DNA of 12,310 bases from Stenotrophomonas_A sp002429615 (GTDB lineage: Bacteria; Pseudomonadota; Gammaproteobacteria; Xanthomonadales; Xanthomonadaceae). The first letter of the stretch is position 1. The number at the start of each line of letters is the position of its first letter. The notes beneath the pieces are model-generated. The model made no database searches and was not told the origin of the DNA. It saw nothing but the letters and a program-made list of their open reading frames with translations. The translations under genes and the position numbers were made by a program. The stretch spans positions 1-12,310 of the forward strand of contig DALZZL010000103.1 in assembly GCA_031987425.1 (NCBI GenBank). Direction: 5' to 3'. This document shows positions 1 through 6,919 of this stretch, one piece after another.

Positions 1-42
1 CGACCGCGCGATATCCGACGCCATGAGCGCCTGTCACCGCAC

Positions 43-67
43 GGTCGCGGCTGAAGCCGCTCCTACA
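43..67. repeat. REP-like intergenic palindrome
   Basis: The bases at 47-60 form a perfect 6-bp inverted repeat (GCGGCT / AGCCGC, 2-nt GA loop) inside a longer motif ending in CTCCTACA. The reverse complement begins TGTAGGAGCGGCTTCAGCCG, the form I recall as a very common REP element in Pseudomonas and Xanthomonadaceae intergenic DNA. Only one copy is visible here, so its repetitive nature is recalled and not shown. It lies about 100 bp upstream of the first gene. Confidence 0.7.
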
Positions 68-168
68 TTCTCATTGGGAGGGAACGCGCGGCGGTGAGGC
101 CAAAGCCTCACACTGCATTGCCCAGACTGCCGCGACACTGCCCCCACGCCCGTCCGGACCTCCCGCAC

Positions 169-567
169 ATGTACGAACCGCTCCCCTCCGCCGACCACAT
201 CGGCGCCTACCGCTTCGCCGGCACCCTGGATCGCGAGGACTACGACCGCTGCATCGCCGACGTCGAGGCGCGCCTGCAGCGCCATGGCCGCATCGGCATC
301 TACTGCGAGCTGGACGGCTTCACCGGCCTCACCCTGCCCGCGCTCGGCCGCGACCTGGAATATGCGTGGCGCAACTTCGGCCAGTACCACCGCTTCGCGC
401 GCGTGGCGGTCGTCGCCACGCCGGGGTTCGTGGCCGGCATGACGCAGTTCGCCAGCCATTTCCTGCCCAATACCGAGGTGAAGGTCTTCGCCCCGGACGC
501 GCGGGTGATGGCGCAGAACTGGGTCACCGATTTCGACCCCGAACAGGACTCGGCCGACGCCGACTGA
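169..567 (+). CDS. STAS/SEC14 domain (SpoIIAA-like) protein
   Basis: This 132-residue cytoplasmic protein has no signal peptide or membrane segment. It resembles the SpoIIAA-like / STAS-SEC14 family (DUF3478 type). A short N-terminal strand (IGAYRFAGTL, 11-20) leads into a helix (DREDYDRCIADVEARL). The core strand and turn IGIYCELDGFTGLTL (42-56) is typical of the family, followed by a helix with AWRNF (66-70), the strand RVAVVATPGFV (78-88), and a C-terminal EVKVF strand before an acidic tail. Family members are thought to bind lipids or partner proteins; no enzymatic role is established. The frame is open from 94, but family similarity begins at the ATG at 169, so I start there. No good Shine-Dalgarno is visible. 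The stop lies one base from the stop of the convergent gene at 569. Confidence 0.85.
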   Translation: MYEPLPSADHIGAYRFAGTLDREDYDRCIADVEARLQRHGRIGIYCELDGFTGLTLPALGRDLEYAWRNFGQYHRFARVAVVATPGFVAGMTQFASHFLPNTEVKVFAPDARVMAQNWVTDFDPEQDSADAD

Positions 568-568
568 G

Positions 569-2128
569 CTACAGCTGCGACTCCACCGGCAGCCAGCCAA
601 TCACCCGCGCCGCCCCACGCCGCCACACGCTGGCATCCGGTTCGCGCGTCCAGGTGCGCGGCGGTTGCGCGGCATCGTCATGCCAGCGCAGGTCACCTCC
701 GACCAGCGCCAGCCGGTAGCTGATCGCCGGCGCCGTCTTGCGCGCGTAGAGCTGCTGCAGCTCATGCGCCAGGTCCGGCTGCTCGAACAGCAGCCCCATC
801 TCGGTATTGAGGTTCATCGAGCGCGGATCGAGGTTGAACGAACCGATGAAGCCGGTGCGTCCATCGACCACGAACGCCTTGGTGTGCAAGCTGGCGCCAC
901 TGGAGCCGAACAGGCTGCCGTCCGGCTTGCCCTGCGCCTTGAGTTCGAACAGTGCGACCCCCTCGTGCAGCAACGCGGGCCGATAGCCGGCGTAGCCGCC
1001 ATGCACCGCCACCACGTCGTTGGCGGCCAGCGAGTTGGTCAGCACGCCCACCTCCACGCCACGTCGGCGCAACTCACCCAGCCAGTGCACGCCGGCATCG
1101 CCGGGGACGAAATAGGGCGAAATCAGCAGCAGCTGAGTGCGCGCGGCGGCCATGTCGTGGACCAGCACCGGCGTCATCCAATCCGCTGCCGGTGGCGCGC
1201 CGGCGGCCTTCTCCGGCGGATCGGAGACGATATGCGCGGCGCGCGACCAGTGGATGGTGCGCTCCCCCGCCACCAGGCTGCGCACGCCGGGCGCGCGCGC
1301 CAGATGCTGCAGGTAGGGCTTGGCCGCCGCTGACCCAAGCCCGCTGCCCAGGGTCTGTCGTACCGCCGCCAGCGTGGCGTCCGGGTGCTTGACCAGCGCC
1401 GCCAGCGGCACCGCGTTGGGGCTGTTCCAATAGGCGTCGAACTGGCGCTCGCCCTCGCCCACCGCCGTGCCGATCACCGCCACGTCGGTATCCATGAAGT
1501 TGGTATCCCGCGCGGCATCGAAGTATTCGTCACCCACGTTGCGGCCGCCCACGATGGCGACCCGGCCATCGGCGATCCACGCCTTGTTGTGCATGCGCCG
1601 GTTCACGCTGAGCCAGCGCAGCAGCATCTCCACGCCGCGCATGAAGCTGCCCTCGCGGCTGCGGGTCGGGTTGAACAGGCGCACCTCGATCAGCGGATGG
1701 CTGTCCAGCGCGGCCAGCACGTCACGGCTACCACGCACGTTGAGGTCGTCCAGCAGCAGACGCACGCGCACGCCGCGGTCCGCGGCGCGCAGTACCTCGT
1801 GATAGAGCAGGTTGCCGGTGAAGTCCGGATGCCACATGTAGTACTGCAGGTCCAGGCTACGTCCAGCGCCGCGTGCCAGCAGCGCACGCGCGGCGAAGGC
1901 GTCGACATTGTCGGCCAGCAGCACCATGCCGGTCTGCCCGTCGTGGGCAGCGCTGAGCGGCGCCACCGCCCTGTCCACCGGCGTGGCCAGGGTGTCGGCC
2001 GCCAGCGCCTGGCTGGCGGGGCCACGCACCCGCTCGGCGAAGCGCCCGTAGCTCCACAAGGCGGCAAGCGACGCCAGCACGAAGGCCAGCACGGCGATGG
2101 CGATCCACTTCACGGCGCGTCGGGTCAT
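569..2128 (-). CDS. Phospholipase D-like / cardiolipin synthase family protein
   Basis: The 519-residue protein carries two HKD motifs, the signature of the phospholipase D superfamily: H180-x-K182-x4-D187 (MHNKAWIAD) with GGRN at 194-197, and H415-x-K417-x4-D422 (LHTKAFVVD) with GSFN at 429-432 and E443 downstream. Residues 6-25 form an uncleaved N-terminal anchor, so the catalytic domains should face the periplasm or membrane surface. The organisation, including SLDLQYYMW near 91-99, ISPYFVPG near 336-343 and LFGSSGASLHTK before HKD2, matches ClsC/YmdC-type cardiolipin synthases. These join phosphatidylglycerol with another phospholipid headgroup donor to make cardiolipin. Substrate is inferred from the family, and another PLD-type transphosphatidylase is possible. 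The ATG at 2128 has no Shine-Dalgarno but a TAGAAT hexamer 6 nt upstream, which suggests a leaderless message. Confidence 0.9.
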   Translation of the reverse strand: MTRRAVKWIAIAVLAFVLASLAALWSYGRFAERVRGPASQALAADTLATPVDRAVAPLSAAHDGQTGMVLLADNVDAFAARALLARGAGRSLDLQYYMWHPDFTGNLLYHEVLRAADRGVRVRLLLDDLNVRGSRDVLAALDSHPLIEVRLFNPTRSREGSFMRGVEMLLRWLSVNRRMHNKAWIADGRVAIVGGRNVGDEYFDAARDTNFMDTDVAVIGTAVGEGERQFDAYWNSPNAVPLAALVKHPDATLAAVRQTLGSGLGSAAAKPYLQHLARAPGVRSLVAGERTIHWSRAAHIVSDPPEKAAGAPPAADWMTPVLVHDMAAARTQLLLISPYFVPGDAGVHWLGELRRRGVEVGVLTNSLAANDVVAVHGGYAGYRPALLHEGVALFELKAQGKPDGSLFGSSGASLHTKAFVVDGRTGFIGSFNLDPRSMNLNTEMGLLFEQPDLAHELQQLYARKTAPAISYRLALVGGDLRWHDDAAQPPRTWTREPDASVWRRGAARVIGWLPVESQL

Positions 2129-2134
2129 GCGCCG

Positions 2135-2140
2135 ATTCTA
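2135..2140 (-). promoter_or_regulatory. Candidate -10 box of the PLD-like gene
   Basis: On the minus strand TAGAAT (5 of 6 to the sigma70 -10 consensus) is followed by exactly six bases (CGGCGC) and then the ATG at 2128. Transcription would therefore begin at or very near the A of the start codon. No clear -35 box is found 16-18 nt upstream. The call rests on the -10 match and its position. Confidence 0.45.
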
Positions 2141-2194
2141 GACAAAGCCCGTCACGCACCGCGTCGTGCCCGCCCCGGCCACGGCGCCGCGCTC

Positions 2195-2226
2195 AAAAAA
2201 AAGCGCGGACAAGACCACGTCCGCGC
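2195..2226 (-). terminator. Intrinsic terminator of the DUF2092/Asn-rich operon
   Basis: On the minus strand GCGCGGAC pairs perfectly with GTCCGCGC (8 bp, 8-nt loop, 2203-2226) and is followed directly by eight T residues (2202-2195). It lies 25 nt past the stop of the Asn-rich gene. This is a textbook rho-independent terminator, and it separates that operon from the PLD-like gene downstream. Confidence 0.92.
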
Positions 2227-2251
2227 CGGAGGGGTTCGGGTTGGATCCGGC

Positions 2252-2842
2252 TCAGCCGGGCGGGTTGACCACCACGTACTGCACGGTGGTGCCGGCGTAC
2301 TGCGGCTGGTACCAGGTGCTGCCGCACTGCTGGTAGGCGATGCCGTTGATCATCGTGCTGACGCAGCTCGGCGGCACGGAATTGACCACCGAGCCGATCA
2401 CCGCGGCGGTCACCATCGTGGTCGCGGTCACCGCCGCGGCGGTGGCGACCGGATGGTCGTACCAGCCGTCATGCCAGTGGTTGTCCACGTCCACGTCGAT
2501 GTCGCGATGCACGTCGACATCGCGGTTGACGTTGCGGTTCACGTTGCGATTGACGTTGTTGTTGTGGTTCACGTTGGCGGTGTGGTTGGCGTTGCCACCG
2601 CGGTTGATGTTGGCTGCGTTGCCGCGATTGACGTTCGGCGCCGAGCCGCGATTGACGTGCTGCGCCTGCCCGCCGCGGTTCATGCCACCGCCGCCGCGGT
2701 TGGCCGGCGGATGGTTGACGCCGGTATGCGCCACCGAGCGGGCACGCGGGCCGGCATGGGTGGTCGTGCTGGCCAGCATCAGGCTGCCGAAGCCGACCGC
2801 CATCGCGATGGCCAGGCAGAAGCGTGCGTTGCGGCTGTTCAT
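2252..2842 (-). CDS. Secreted Asn/Arg/Gly-rich low-complexity protein
   Basis: This is a 196-residue exported protein of unknown function. Residues 1-30 form a Sec signal peptide ending in THA. Residues 45-82 carry five NRG triplets at 48, 55, 64, 72 and 80, spaced 7-9 residues apart. Residues 83-120 are dominated by alternating VN/VNR and then VD/ID pairs. Next come a His/Trp-rich patch (NHWHDGWYDH, 121-130), a hydrophobic Ala/Thr/Val stretch (131-155) that could cross or insert in a membrane, and a conserved-looking tail with C160 and C173, CGSTWYQPQY and YVVVNPP. Similar tails occur in small exported proteins of other proteobacteria, as I recall. The ATG overlaps the stop of the DUF2092 gene (ATGA), so translation is probably coupled. 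The frame extends upstream to 3046 as a shadow of that gene, but the signal peptide fixes the start at 2842. Confidence 0.82.
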   Translation of the reverse strand: MNSRNARFCLAIAMAVGFGSLMLASTTTHAGPRARSVAHTGVNHPPANRGGGGMNRGGQAQHVNRGSAPNVNRGNAANINRGGNANHTANVNHNNNVNRNVNRNVNRDVDVHRDIDVDVDNHWHDGWYDHPVATAAAVTATTMVTAAVIGSVVNSVPPSCVSTMINGIAYQQCGSTWYQPQYAGTTVQYVVVNPPG

Positions 2843-3639
2843 GGCTGGTCCTCCACCGCGGCGACATCGACTTCGATCAGCTCGATCTTCGCCGAGTCCT
2901 TCGGCGGCACGAACGTGAAGGCCGAATCCTTCAGCGCGGCATTCGTGTTCCAGGTGAGTGTGGTGGTGTACTGCGGCTGCGCCGGGTCGGTGGTGGTGGT
3001 GATCACCAGCCGGCGCGGCAGCGGCTTGTCGCCGGTCTCCAGCCACAGCTGCCAGTCCACGCCCTCCTGGCGGAAGGCGTACTGCTCGGTGACGCTGCCG
3101 TCCACGCGGGCGGGGCCGATGAACGCCGCCGCTTTCAGGTCAGACACCGGCGCATCAGGCGTCCCCCACAGGAACAGGTCCGGCAGCGGCAGCTCGATGC
3201 CGTACTGGTCGCGCGCCACCGCCATCAGGTCGTGCAGGGTGGGCGGCGCGTCGACCGTGGCGTAGTACTTGTTCTTCGGGCCGTAGACGGTGAGCGTCTT
3301 GCCGTCGTAGAAGAGTTCGCGCTCCTTGCGGTCGGTCTTCCAGCTGAGCTGCATCCCGCTCGGCGGGCGCACCTTGTATTCCACGGTCCCGGGGAACTGC
3401 AGCTTCTGGCCGTCCTCGGTCACCACGTCCAGCGTGGTGTCGCCATGCACGGTGAAATTCTTCAGGCTGCGCAGGTAGCGGCCCATCTTCTCCAGCGCGG
3501 CCACCGCCTGCGGGTCGACCGCCGGCGCGGCGGCCGCGGCAGGTGCCGTACTGGCGGCGGGAGCCGGCTTCGGCGGCGCGGCGACGGCCGGCAGCGCCAG
3601 GGCCAGGCCGATGGCCAGGCAAAGCGAACGCGATGACAT
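2839..3639 (-). CDS. DUF2092 family predicted periplasmic protein
   Basis: The 266-residue protein has a signal peptide (1-20, cleavage near AVA|A) and an Ala/Pro-rich linker (21-41). The DUF2092 domain follows: the helix VDPQAVAALEKMGRYLRSL (41-59), then strands FTVHGDTTLDVV, GTVEYKV, and RELFYDGKTLTVYGPKNKYYATV (108-129). The C-terminal half includes DLFLWGT, VTEQYAFRQEGVDWQLWL (183-200), LVITTTTDP and FTFVPPKDSAKIEL. The repeated antiparallel strands fit the LolA/LolB-like fold I associate with the family. A role in binding lipid or another hydrophobic ligand is inference, as no function is established. The start at 3639 is set by the signal peptide and by AGGAGGG seven bases upstream. It is the first gene of a two-gene unit, its stop overlapping the ATG of the Asn-rich gene, with terminators on both sides. 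Confidence 0.88.
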   Translation of the reverse strand: MSSRSLCLAIGLALALPAVAAPPKPAPAASTAPAAAAAPAVDPQAVAALEKMGRYLRSLKNFTVHGDTTLDVVTEDGQKLQFPGTVEYKVRPPSGMQLSWKTDRKERELFYDGKTLTVYGPKNKYYATVDAPPTLHDLMAVARDQYGIELPLPDLFLWGTPDAPVSDLKAAAFIGPARVDGSVTEQYAFRQEGVDWQLWLETGDKPLPRRLVITTTTDPAQPQYTTTLTWNTNAALKDSAFTFVPPKDSAKIELIEVDVAAVEDQP

Positions 3640-3741
3640 GGGAGGTCCCTCCTGCGGTATGCGGGAAAGCAGACCACTTGGCCCGCGCACGCGCGACGGA
3701 TGAACTACCGGTTGCAGCTGAGTAAAACTACTGAGAGCCCC

Positions 3742-3777
3742 AAAACAAAGGGCCCGGTCGTCGCCGACCGGGCCCTT
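3742..3777 (-). terminator. Intrinsic terminator of the M13 peptidase gene
   Basis: A perfect 13-bp inverted repeat (AAGGGCCCGGTCG at 3748-3760 and its complement at 3765-3777, 4-nt loop) is followed on the minus strand by a T-rich run (TTTGTTTTG). It begins about 20 nt past the peptidase stop. It separates the peptidase from the DUF2092 operon, which therefore needs its own promoter in 3640-3740. Confidence 0.93.
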
Positions 3778-3797
3778 CGCATGCTGCGTGGAACGGC

Positions 3798-5897
3798 CTA
3801 CCAGATCGCCACGCGATCCTTGCCGCGGACCATGCGGTCGCCGGCCTTGCACTGGAATGCCTGCGCGTAGGCCGGCATGTTCGACGGCGCGGCGATGGCG
3901 CGGAAGTTCGCCGGCGCGTGCGGGTCGGTATTCAGGCGCACGCGCAGTTCGCCGTCGGTGAAGTTGCGGCGCCACACCGTGGCCCAGTTCATGAAGAAGC
4001 GCTGGTCCTGGGTGTAGCCATCGATCTTGCGCTTGCCTGCCGGGTCCTGCTTGAGCGCCATCTGCAGCGCATCGTAGGCCACGGTGAGGCCGCCGAGGTC
4101 GCCGATGTTCTCGCCAAGGGTGAGCTTGCCCTTCACGTGCACGCCCGGCACCGCTTCGTAGCCATCGAACTGCGCGACGAGCTGGTCGGTGCGCTCGGTG
4201 AACAGCTTGCGGTCGCTGTCGGTCCACCAGCTGTCGAAGTTGCCCTTGGCGTCGAACTGGCTGCCCGAGTCATCGTAGCCGTGCATCATCTCGTGGCCGA
4301 TCACCGCGCCGATGCCGCCGTAGTTGAGCGCCGGGTCGGCCTTCGGGTCGAAGAACGGCGGCTGCAGGATCGCCGCCGGGAACACGATCTCGTTCTTGGT
4401 GGCGTTGTAGTAGGCGTTGACGGTCTGCGGGGTCATGCCCCACTCGGTGCGATCGACCGGCTTACCGATCTTGTCCAGGCGGTAGCGGTAGTTGAACGCC
4501 TGCGCCGCTTCCATGTTGGCGAGGAAACCGGCATCGGAGGTCTTCAGGCCACTCCAGTCACGCCACTTGTCCGGGTAGCCGATCTTCGGCGTGAAGCTGG
4601 CCCACTTCTCCAGCGCGCGCTGCTTGGTCTCCGGGCTCATCCAGTCCAGCTTCTCCAGCCGCGCCTTCAGCGCGACGGAGAGGTTGTGCACCAGTTGCTG
4701 CATCTCCATCTTCGACTCCGGCGGGAAGGCGGCCTGCACATAGAGCTGGCCCAGGCCCTCACCCATCGCGTCGTTCACCGCTTCCAGGCTGCGCTTCCAG
4801 CGCGGCAGCATGTCCTGCTGGCCGCGCAGGGTCTTGTTGTAGAACTCGAAGTGCGCCTGCTCGAAGGACTGCGCCAGGTACGGCGCCGCCTCGTCGAGGG
4901 TATGGAAGCGCAGGTAGGCCTGCCACGTCGCCGCCGGGGTATCGGCGAGCATCTTGTCCAGCTCGGCGAAGTAGCCCGGCTGGGCGAGCGAGAACTTGTC
5001 CTTGGCCGGCACCTGCAGGGTGTCGAAGAAGGCGTTCCAGTCGAAGTGCGGGGTGATCGCGTTGGCCTGCGTGGCGCTCACCGGGTTGTAGCGCTTGGCC
5101 GGGTCGCGCAGTTCGATGCGCGACAGCGAGGCATTGGCCAGGCGGGTCTCGAATGCCATCACCGCCTTGGCCTGGGTGGCGGCCTGCGCCGGCTTGGCGC
5201 CGCCCAGCTCCAGCATGCGGGCGATGTACTGCACGTAGGCGTCGCGGATCTTGGCCTGCGATTCGTCGAAGTAGTAGCCCTTCTCCGGCAGGCCCAGGCC
5301 GCCCTGGCCGGCGTAGGCGATGACCTGGCTGGAATCCTTGTAGTCGGCATTGGCGCCGAACGAGAACAGGAAGCCCTGGCCCTGCGCGTAGCGCTCGCGC
5401 AGCCATGCGGCGACGGCCTTGCCGTCGCGCAGGCCGTCGATGGCCTTCAGCTGCGGCTGCAGCGGCGCCAGGCCGGCCTGGTTGATGGCGGCCTCGTCCA
5501 TGCCGGTGCGCCAGATGTCGGCGATCTTGCCTTCGATGCTGCCGGCCGGCGCGTTGGCCGCGGCGGCCTGCTCGACCAGCGCGTGCTGGATCACCAGCGA
5601 GCGTTCGGCCAGCACTTCGAAGCTGCCCCAGCTGGTGCGGTCGGACGGCACCGGGTTGGCCTTGAGCCACTTGGCGTTGACGAAGCCGTTGAGGTCGTCG
5701 CAGGCGGCGATGGCCGGGTCGAGGTCGGCCAGGTTGAAGGCGACCTTGGGCGCATCGAGCTTGGCGACATCCAGCGCGGGCGCGCTGGCGGCGGGCGCCT
5801 TGGCGGTGGAGGCGGCCTCGGCCTGCGGGCCATGCACGGACAGCGCCAGGGTGATCGCGGCGGTCAGGGCGACCGGGACGAAAGTACGAAGGGACAT
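3798..5897 (-). CDS. pepO: Secreted M13 family zinc metallopeptidase (PepO/neprilysin-like)
   Basis: The 699-residue protein cleaves peptides in the periplasm or outside the cell. It has a Sec signal peptide (about 1-28, ending AEA) and no lipobox. The M13 N-terminal domain spans roughly 50-430. The catalytic domain carries the substrate-binding motif NAYY (494-497), the zinc site HEMMH (H535, E536, H539) and the third zinc ligand in GENIGD (E596, with D600). The C-terminus has the family's C-x-A-G-D-x-M ... W ending (QCKAGDRM, final residues AIW). Length and motif spacing are normal for bacterial PepO-type enzymes, which typically degrade short peptides. The frame is open to 5972, but the signal peptide begins at the ATG at 5897, with GGAG nine bases upstream. 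A strong terminator follows. The natural substrate is unknown, and the symbol is used in the broad family sense. Confidence 0.93.
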   Translation of the reverse strand: MSLRTFVPVALTAAITLALSVHGPQAEAASTAKAPAASAPALDVAKLDAPKVAFNLADLDPAIAACDDLNGFVNAKWLKANPVPSDRTSWGSFEVLAERSLVIQHALVEQAAAANAPAGSIEGKIADIWRTGMDEAAINQAGLAPLQPQLKAIDGLRDGKAVAAWLRERYAQGQGFLFSFGANADYKDSSQVIAYAGQGGLGLPEKGYYFDESQAKIRDAYVQYIARMLELGGAKPAQAATQAKAVMAFETRLANASLSRIELRDPAKRYNPVSATQANAITPHFDWNAFFDTLQVPAKDKFSLAQPGYFAELDKMLADTPAATWQAYLRFHTLDEAAPYLAQSFEQAHFEFYNKTLRGQQDMLPRWKRSLEAVNDAMGEGLGQLYVQAAFPPESKMEMQQLVHNLSVALKARLEKLDWMSPETKQRALEKWASFTPKIGYPDKWRDWSGLKTSDAGFLANMEAAQAFNYRYRLDKIGKPVDRTEWGMTPQTVNAYYNATKNEIVFPAAILQPPFFDPKADPALNYGGIGAVIGHEMMHGYDDSGSQFDAKGNFDSWWTDSDRKLFTERTDQLVAQFDGYEAVPGVHVKGKLTLGENIGDLGGLTVAYDALQMALKQDPAGKRKIDGYTQDQRFFMNWATVWRRNFTDGELRVRLNTDPHAPANFRAIAAPSNMPAYAQAFQCKAGDRMVRGKDRVAIW

Positions 5898-5975
5898 GCG
5901 GGACGACTCCGGACAGCGGACGAGGAAGACTCCCCAGCCTAGGTCATCCGGCGCCGTGGGCCGATGGGCCATTGG

Positions 5976-6374
5976 TCACGGGGCGGAGGGGGCCGCGCGC
6001 GCACCGTGACGACGATCCACCCACAAGCCGAGCAGCCCGCCCAGCAGCATCGGCAGCAGCGAGTACACCGGCGCGATGAGCAGTCCAAACGCGGCCTGTG
6101 CATCGGCGCGCAGGTCGATGCTGCCGTAAACCAGGGCGAGAAAGCCAAAGCCAAGCAACGCGGGAATCCACAGCGATGACATGCGCCGATAAAGCCAGCT
6201 GCACAGCAGCAACCCGCCCCATACCACCGCACTGCAGGCGGCCAGGAACAGGAACGCGCGCCAGCCACCGACGGTCAGCTGCCCCAGCCATTCACCACCG
6301 CCGGGCAGGCGCGCCAGGTACGGCAACGCCAGGGCGAACAGGACAATCGATATCCGCAAGCCGGTCTTTCGCAT
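5976..6374 (-). CDS. Small four-helix inner-membrane protein, function unknown
   Basis: I do not recognise this 132-residue protein as a named family. It is strongly hydrophobic, with four likely membrane helices at about 7-21, 39-62, 68-85 and 97-118. Short Arg-rich loops (RR at 63-64) and a basic C-terminal tail (DRRHGAR) suggest cytoplasmic ends by the positive-inside rule. It has two cysteines in helix 2 (C47, C58) and no catalytic motif. The frame is open to 6431, but I choose the ATG at 6374 because AGGGTGA lies a few bases upstream and the protein then opens with a normal MRKTG basic start. It lies 78 bp upstream of the M13 peptidase on the same strand with no terminator between, so co-transcription is possible. 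No functional link is shown. Confidence 0.7.
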   Translation of the reverse strand: MRKTGLRISIVLFALALPYLARLPGGGEWLGQLTVGGWRAFLFLAACSAVVWGGLLLCSWLYRRMSSLWIPALLGFGFLALVYGSIDLRADAQAAFGLLIAPVYSLLPMLLGGLLGLWVDRRHGARAAPSAP

Positions 6375-6448
6375 GCTGTCACCCTGCAGGAAGGAGGGAA
6401 TCTCGCCAACGGAAGTCGCGCCTGCGGCCATGCGCGCCGCGAAACGAA

Positions 6449-6919
6449 CTAGCCCTCGTCGATCACCGTGATCTGCGACCGATCGGTCACCGCCACATGC
6501 GTCTGGTAGTAGTACTTGCCGGTGGGACGGCCGCCGACGGTGAAGTCGATGCGCGTGCGCACCGCTTCACCGCGGACACGGATGCGCTTGCCAGCGTAGA
6601 ACGACAGTGCCGCCTCGCCCTGCGCCTGGCGCAGCTGCGCGTAGACGGCAGGCTGGATTTCGATGGTCAGGCAGCGCTGGTCGCGATAATCGGCTTCGGA
6701 GTTGAGGTAAGCCGAACCTCGATCCTCGCCGGTCCCCCTGACCTCCATCACGAATACCCCCGCGACGCCGCGCGGGGCGGCGTCGGCGGAACGCTGGATG
6801 GCCTGGACCGGCGATATGTCCTGGTTCGCGGTGCGGGAAGCCCCCTGTGTGGCGCAGCCCGACAGCGCCGCCAGGGCCAGGGCCAGGGCCAGTACGACGA
6901 TGCATCCTTTCATGCGCAC
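6449..6919 (-). CDS. Small outer-membrane lipoprotein, function unknown
   Basis: A hydrophobic signal made of LA repeats leads to a lipobox LSGC, and the lipid-modified Cys is followed by Ala, which predicts sorting to the outer membrane. The mature part has about 135 residues. It has a polar linker, then a strand-rich domain with GVFVMEVRGTGED, RCLTIEIQP, KRIRVRGEAVRTRIDF, and a GKYYYQTHVAVTDRSQITVID ending. The strand pattern is faintly OB-like, but I cannot assign a family. Three in-frame starts compete: ATG at 6925, GTG at 6919 and ATG at 6913. AGGAG lies 1, 7 and 13 bases upstream of them respectively, so spacing favours GTG at 6919, which I use. Downstream on the same strand is the four-helix membrane protein. 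Confidence 0.75.
   Translation of the reverse strand: MRMKGCIVVLALALALAALSGCATQGASRTANQDISPVQAIQRSADAAPRGVAGVFVMEVRGTGEDRGSAYLNSEADYRDQRCLTIEIQPAVYAQLRQAQGEAALSFYAGKRIRVRGEAVRTRIDFTVGGRPTGKYYYQTHVAVTDRSQITVIDEG
6871..6892. repeat. Hexanucleotide tandem repeat in a signal peptide
   Basis: Three full copies of CCAGGG followed by CCAG lie inside the lipoprotein signal sequence. Read on the minus strand they encode the alternating Leu-Ala hydrophobic core. Because the unit is 6 bp, gain or loss of copies keeps the frame and changes the core length by two residues. Confidence 0.85.

Noticed and set aside
1..24. A possible minus-strand gene starting at an ATG at 24 and leaving the window
   Set aside because: Only eight codons are visible, with a poor ribosome binding site. 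There is too little to support a gene.
94..168. N-terminal extension of the STAS/SEC14-like gene to the ATG at 94
   Set aside because: The extra 25 residues are Pro/His/Arg-rich and do not fit the family, which begins at the ATG at 169.
2490..2690. The repetitive GTTGACGTTGCG-like DNA as a CRISPR array or regulatory repeat
   Set aside because: The units are short and degenerate with no unique spacers. They are fully explained by the VN/NRG codon repeats of the Asn-rich protein.
1385..3265. A 626-codon open frame on the + strand, antisense to the PLD-like, Asn-rich and DUF2092 genes
   Set aside because: It spans two terminators and three well-supported genes. Its translation is His/Ala/Val/Arg-rich without domains, which is typical of a GC-rich antisense shadow.
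3640..3740. An ECF-sigma-like promoter (TGCAACC with a downstream CGTC on the minus strand) before the DUF2092 operon
   Set aside because: The two elements are separated by only 11 nt, too close for a -35/-10 pair, and no other -10 at correct spacing stood out.
3918..5942. A 674-codon open frame on the + strand opposite the M13 peptidase
   Set aside because: The opposite strand carries a complete metallopeptidase with all active-site residues. The antisense product has no recognisable motif.
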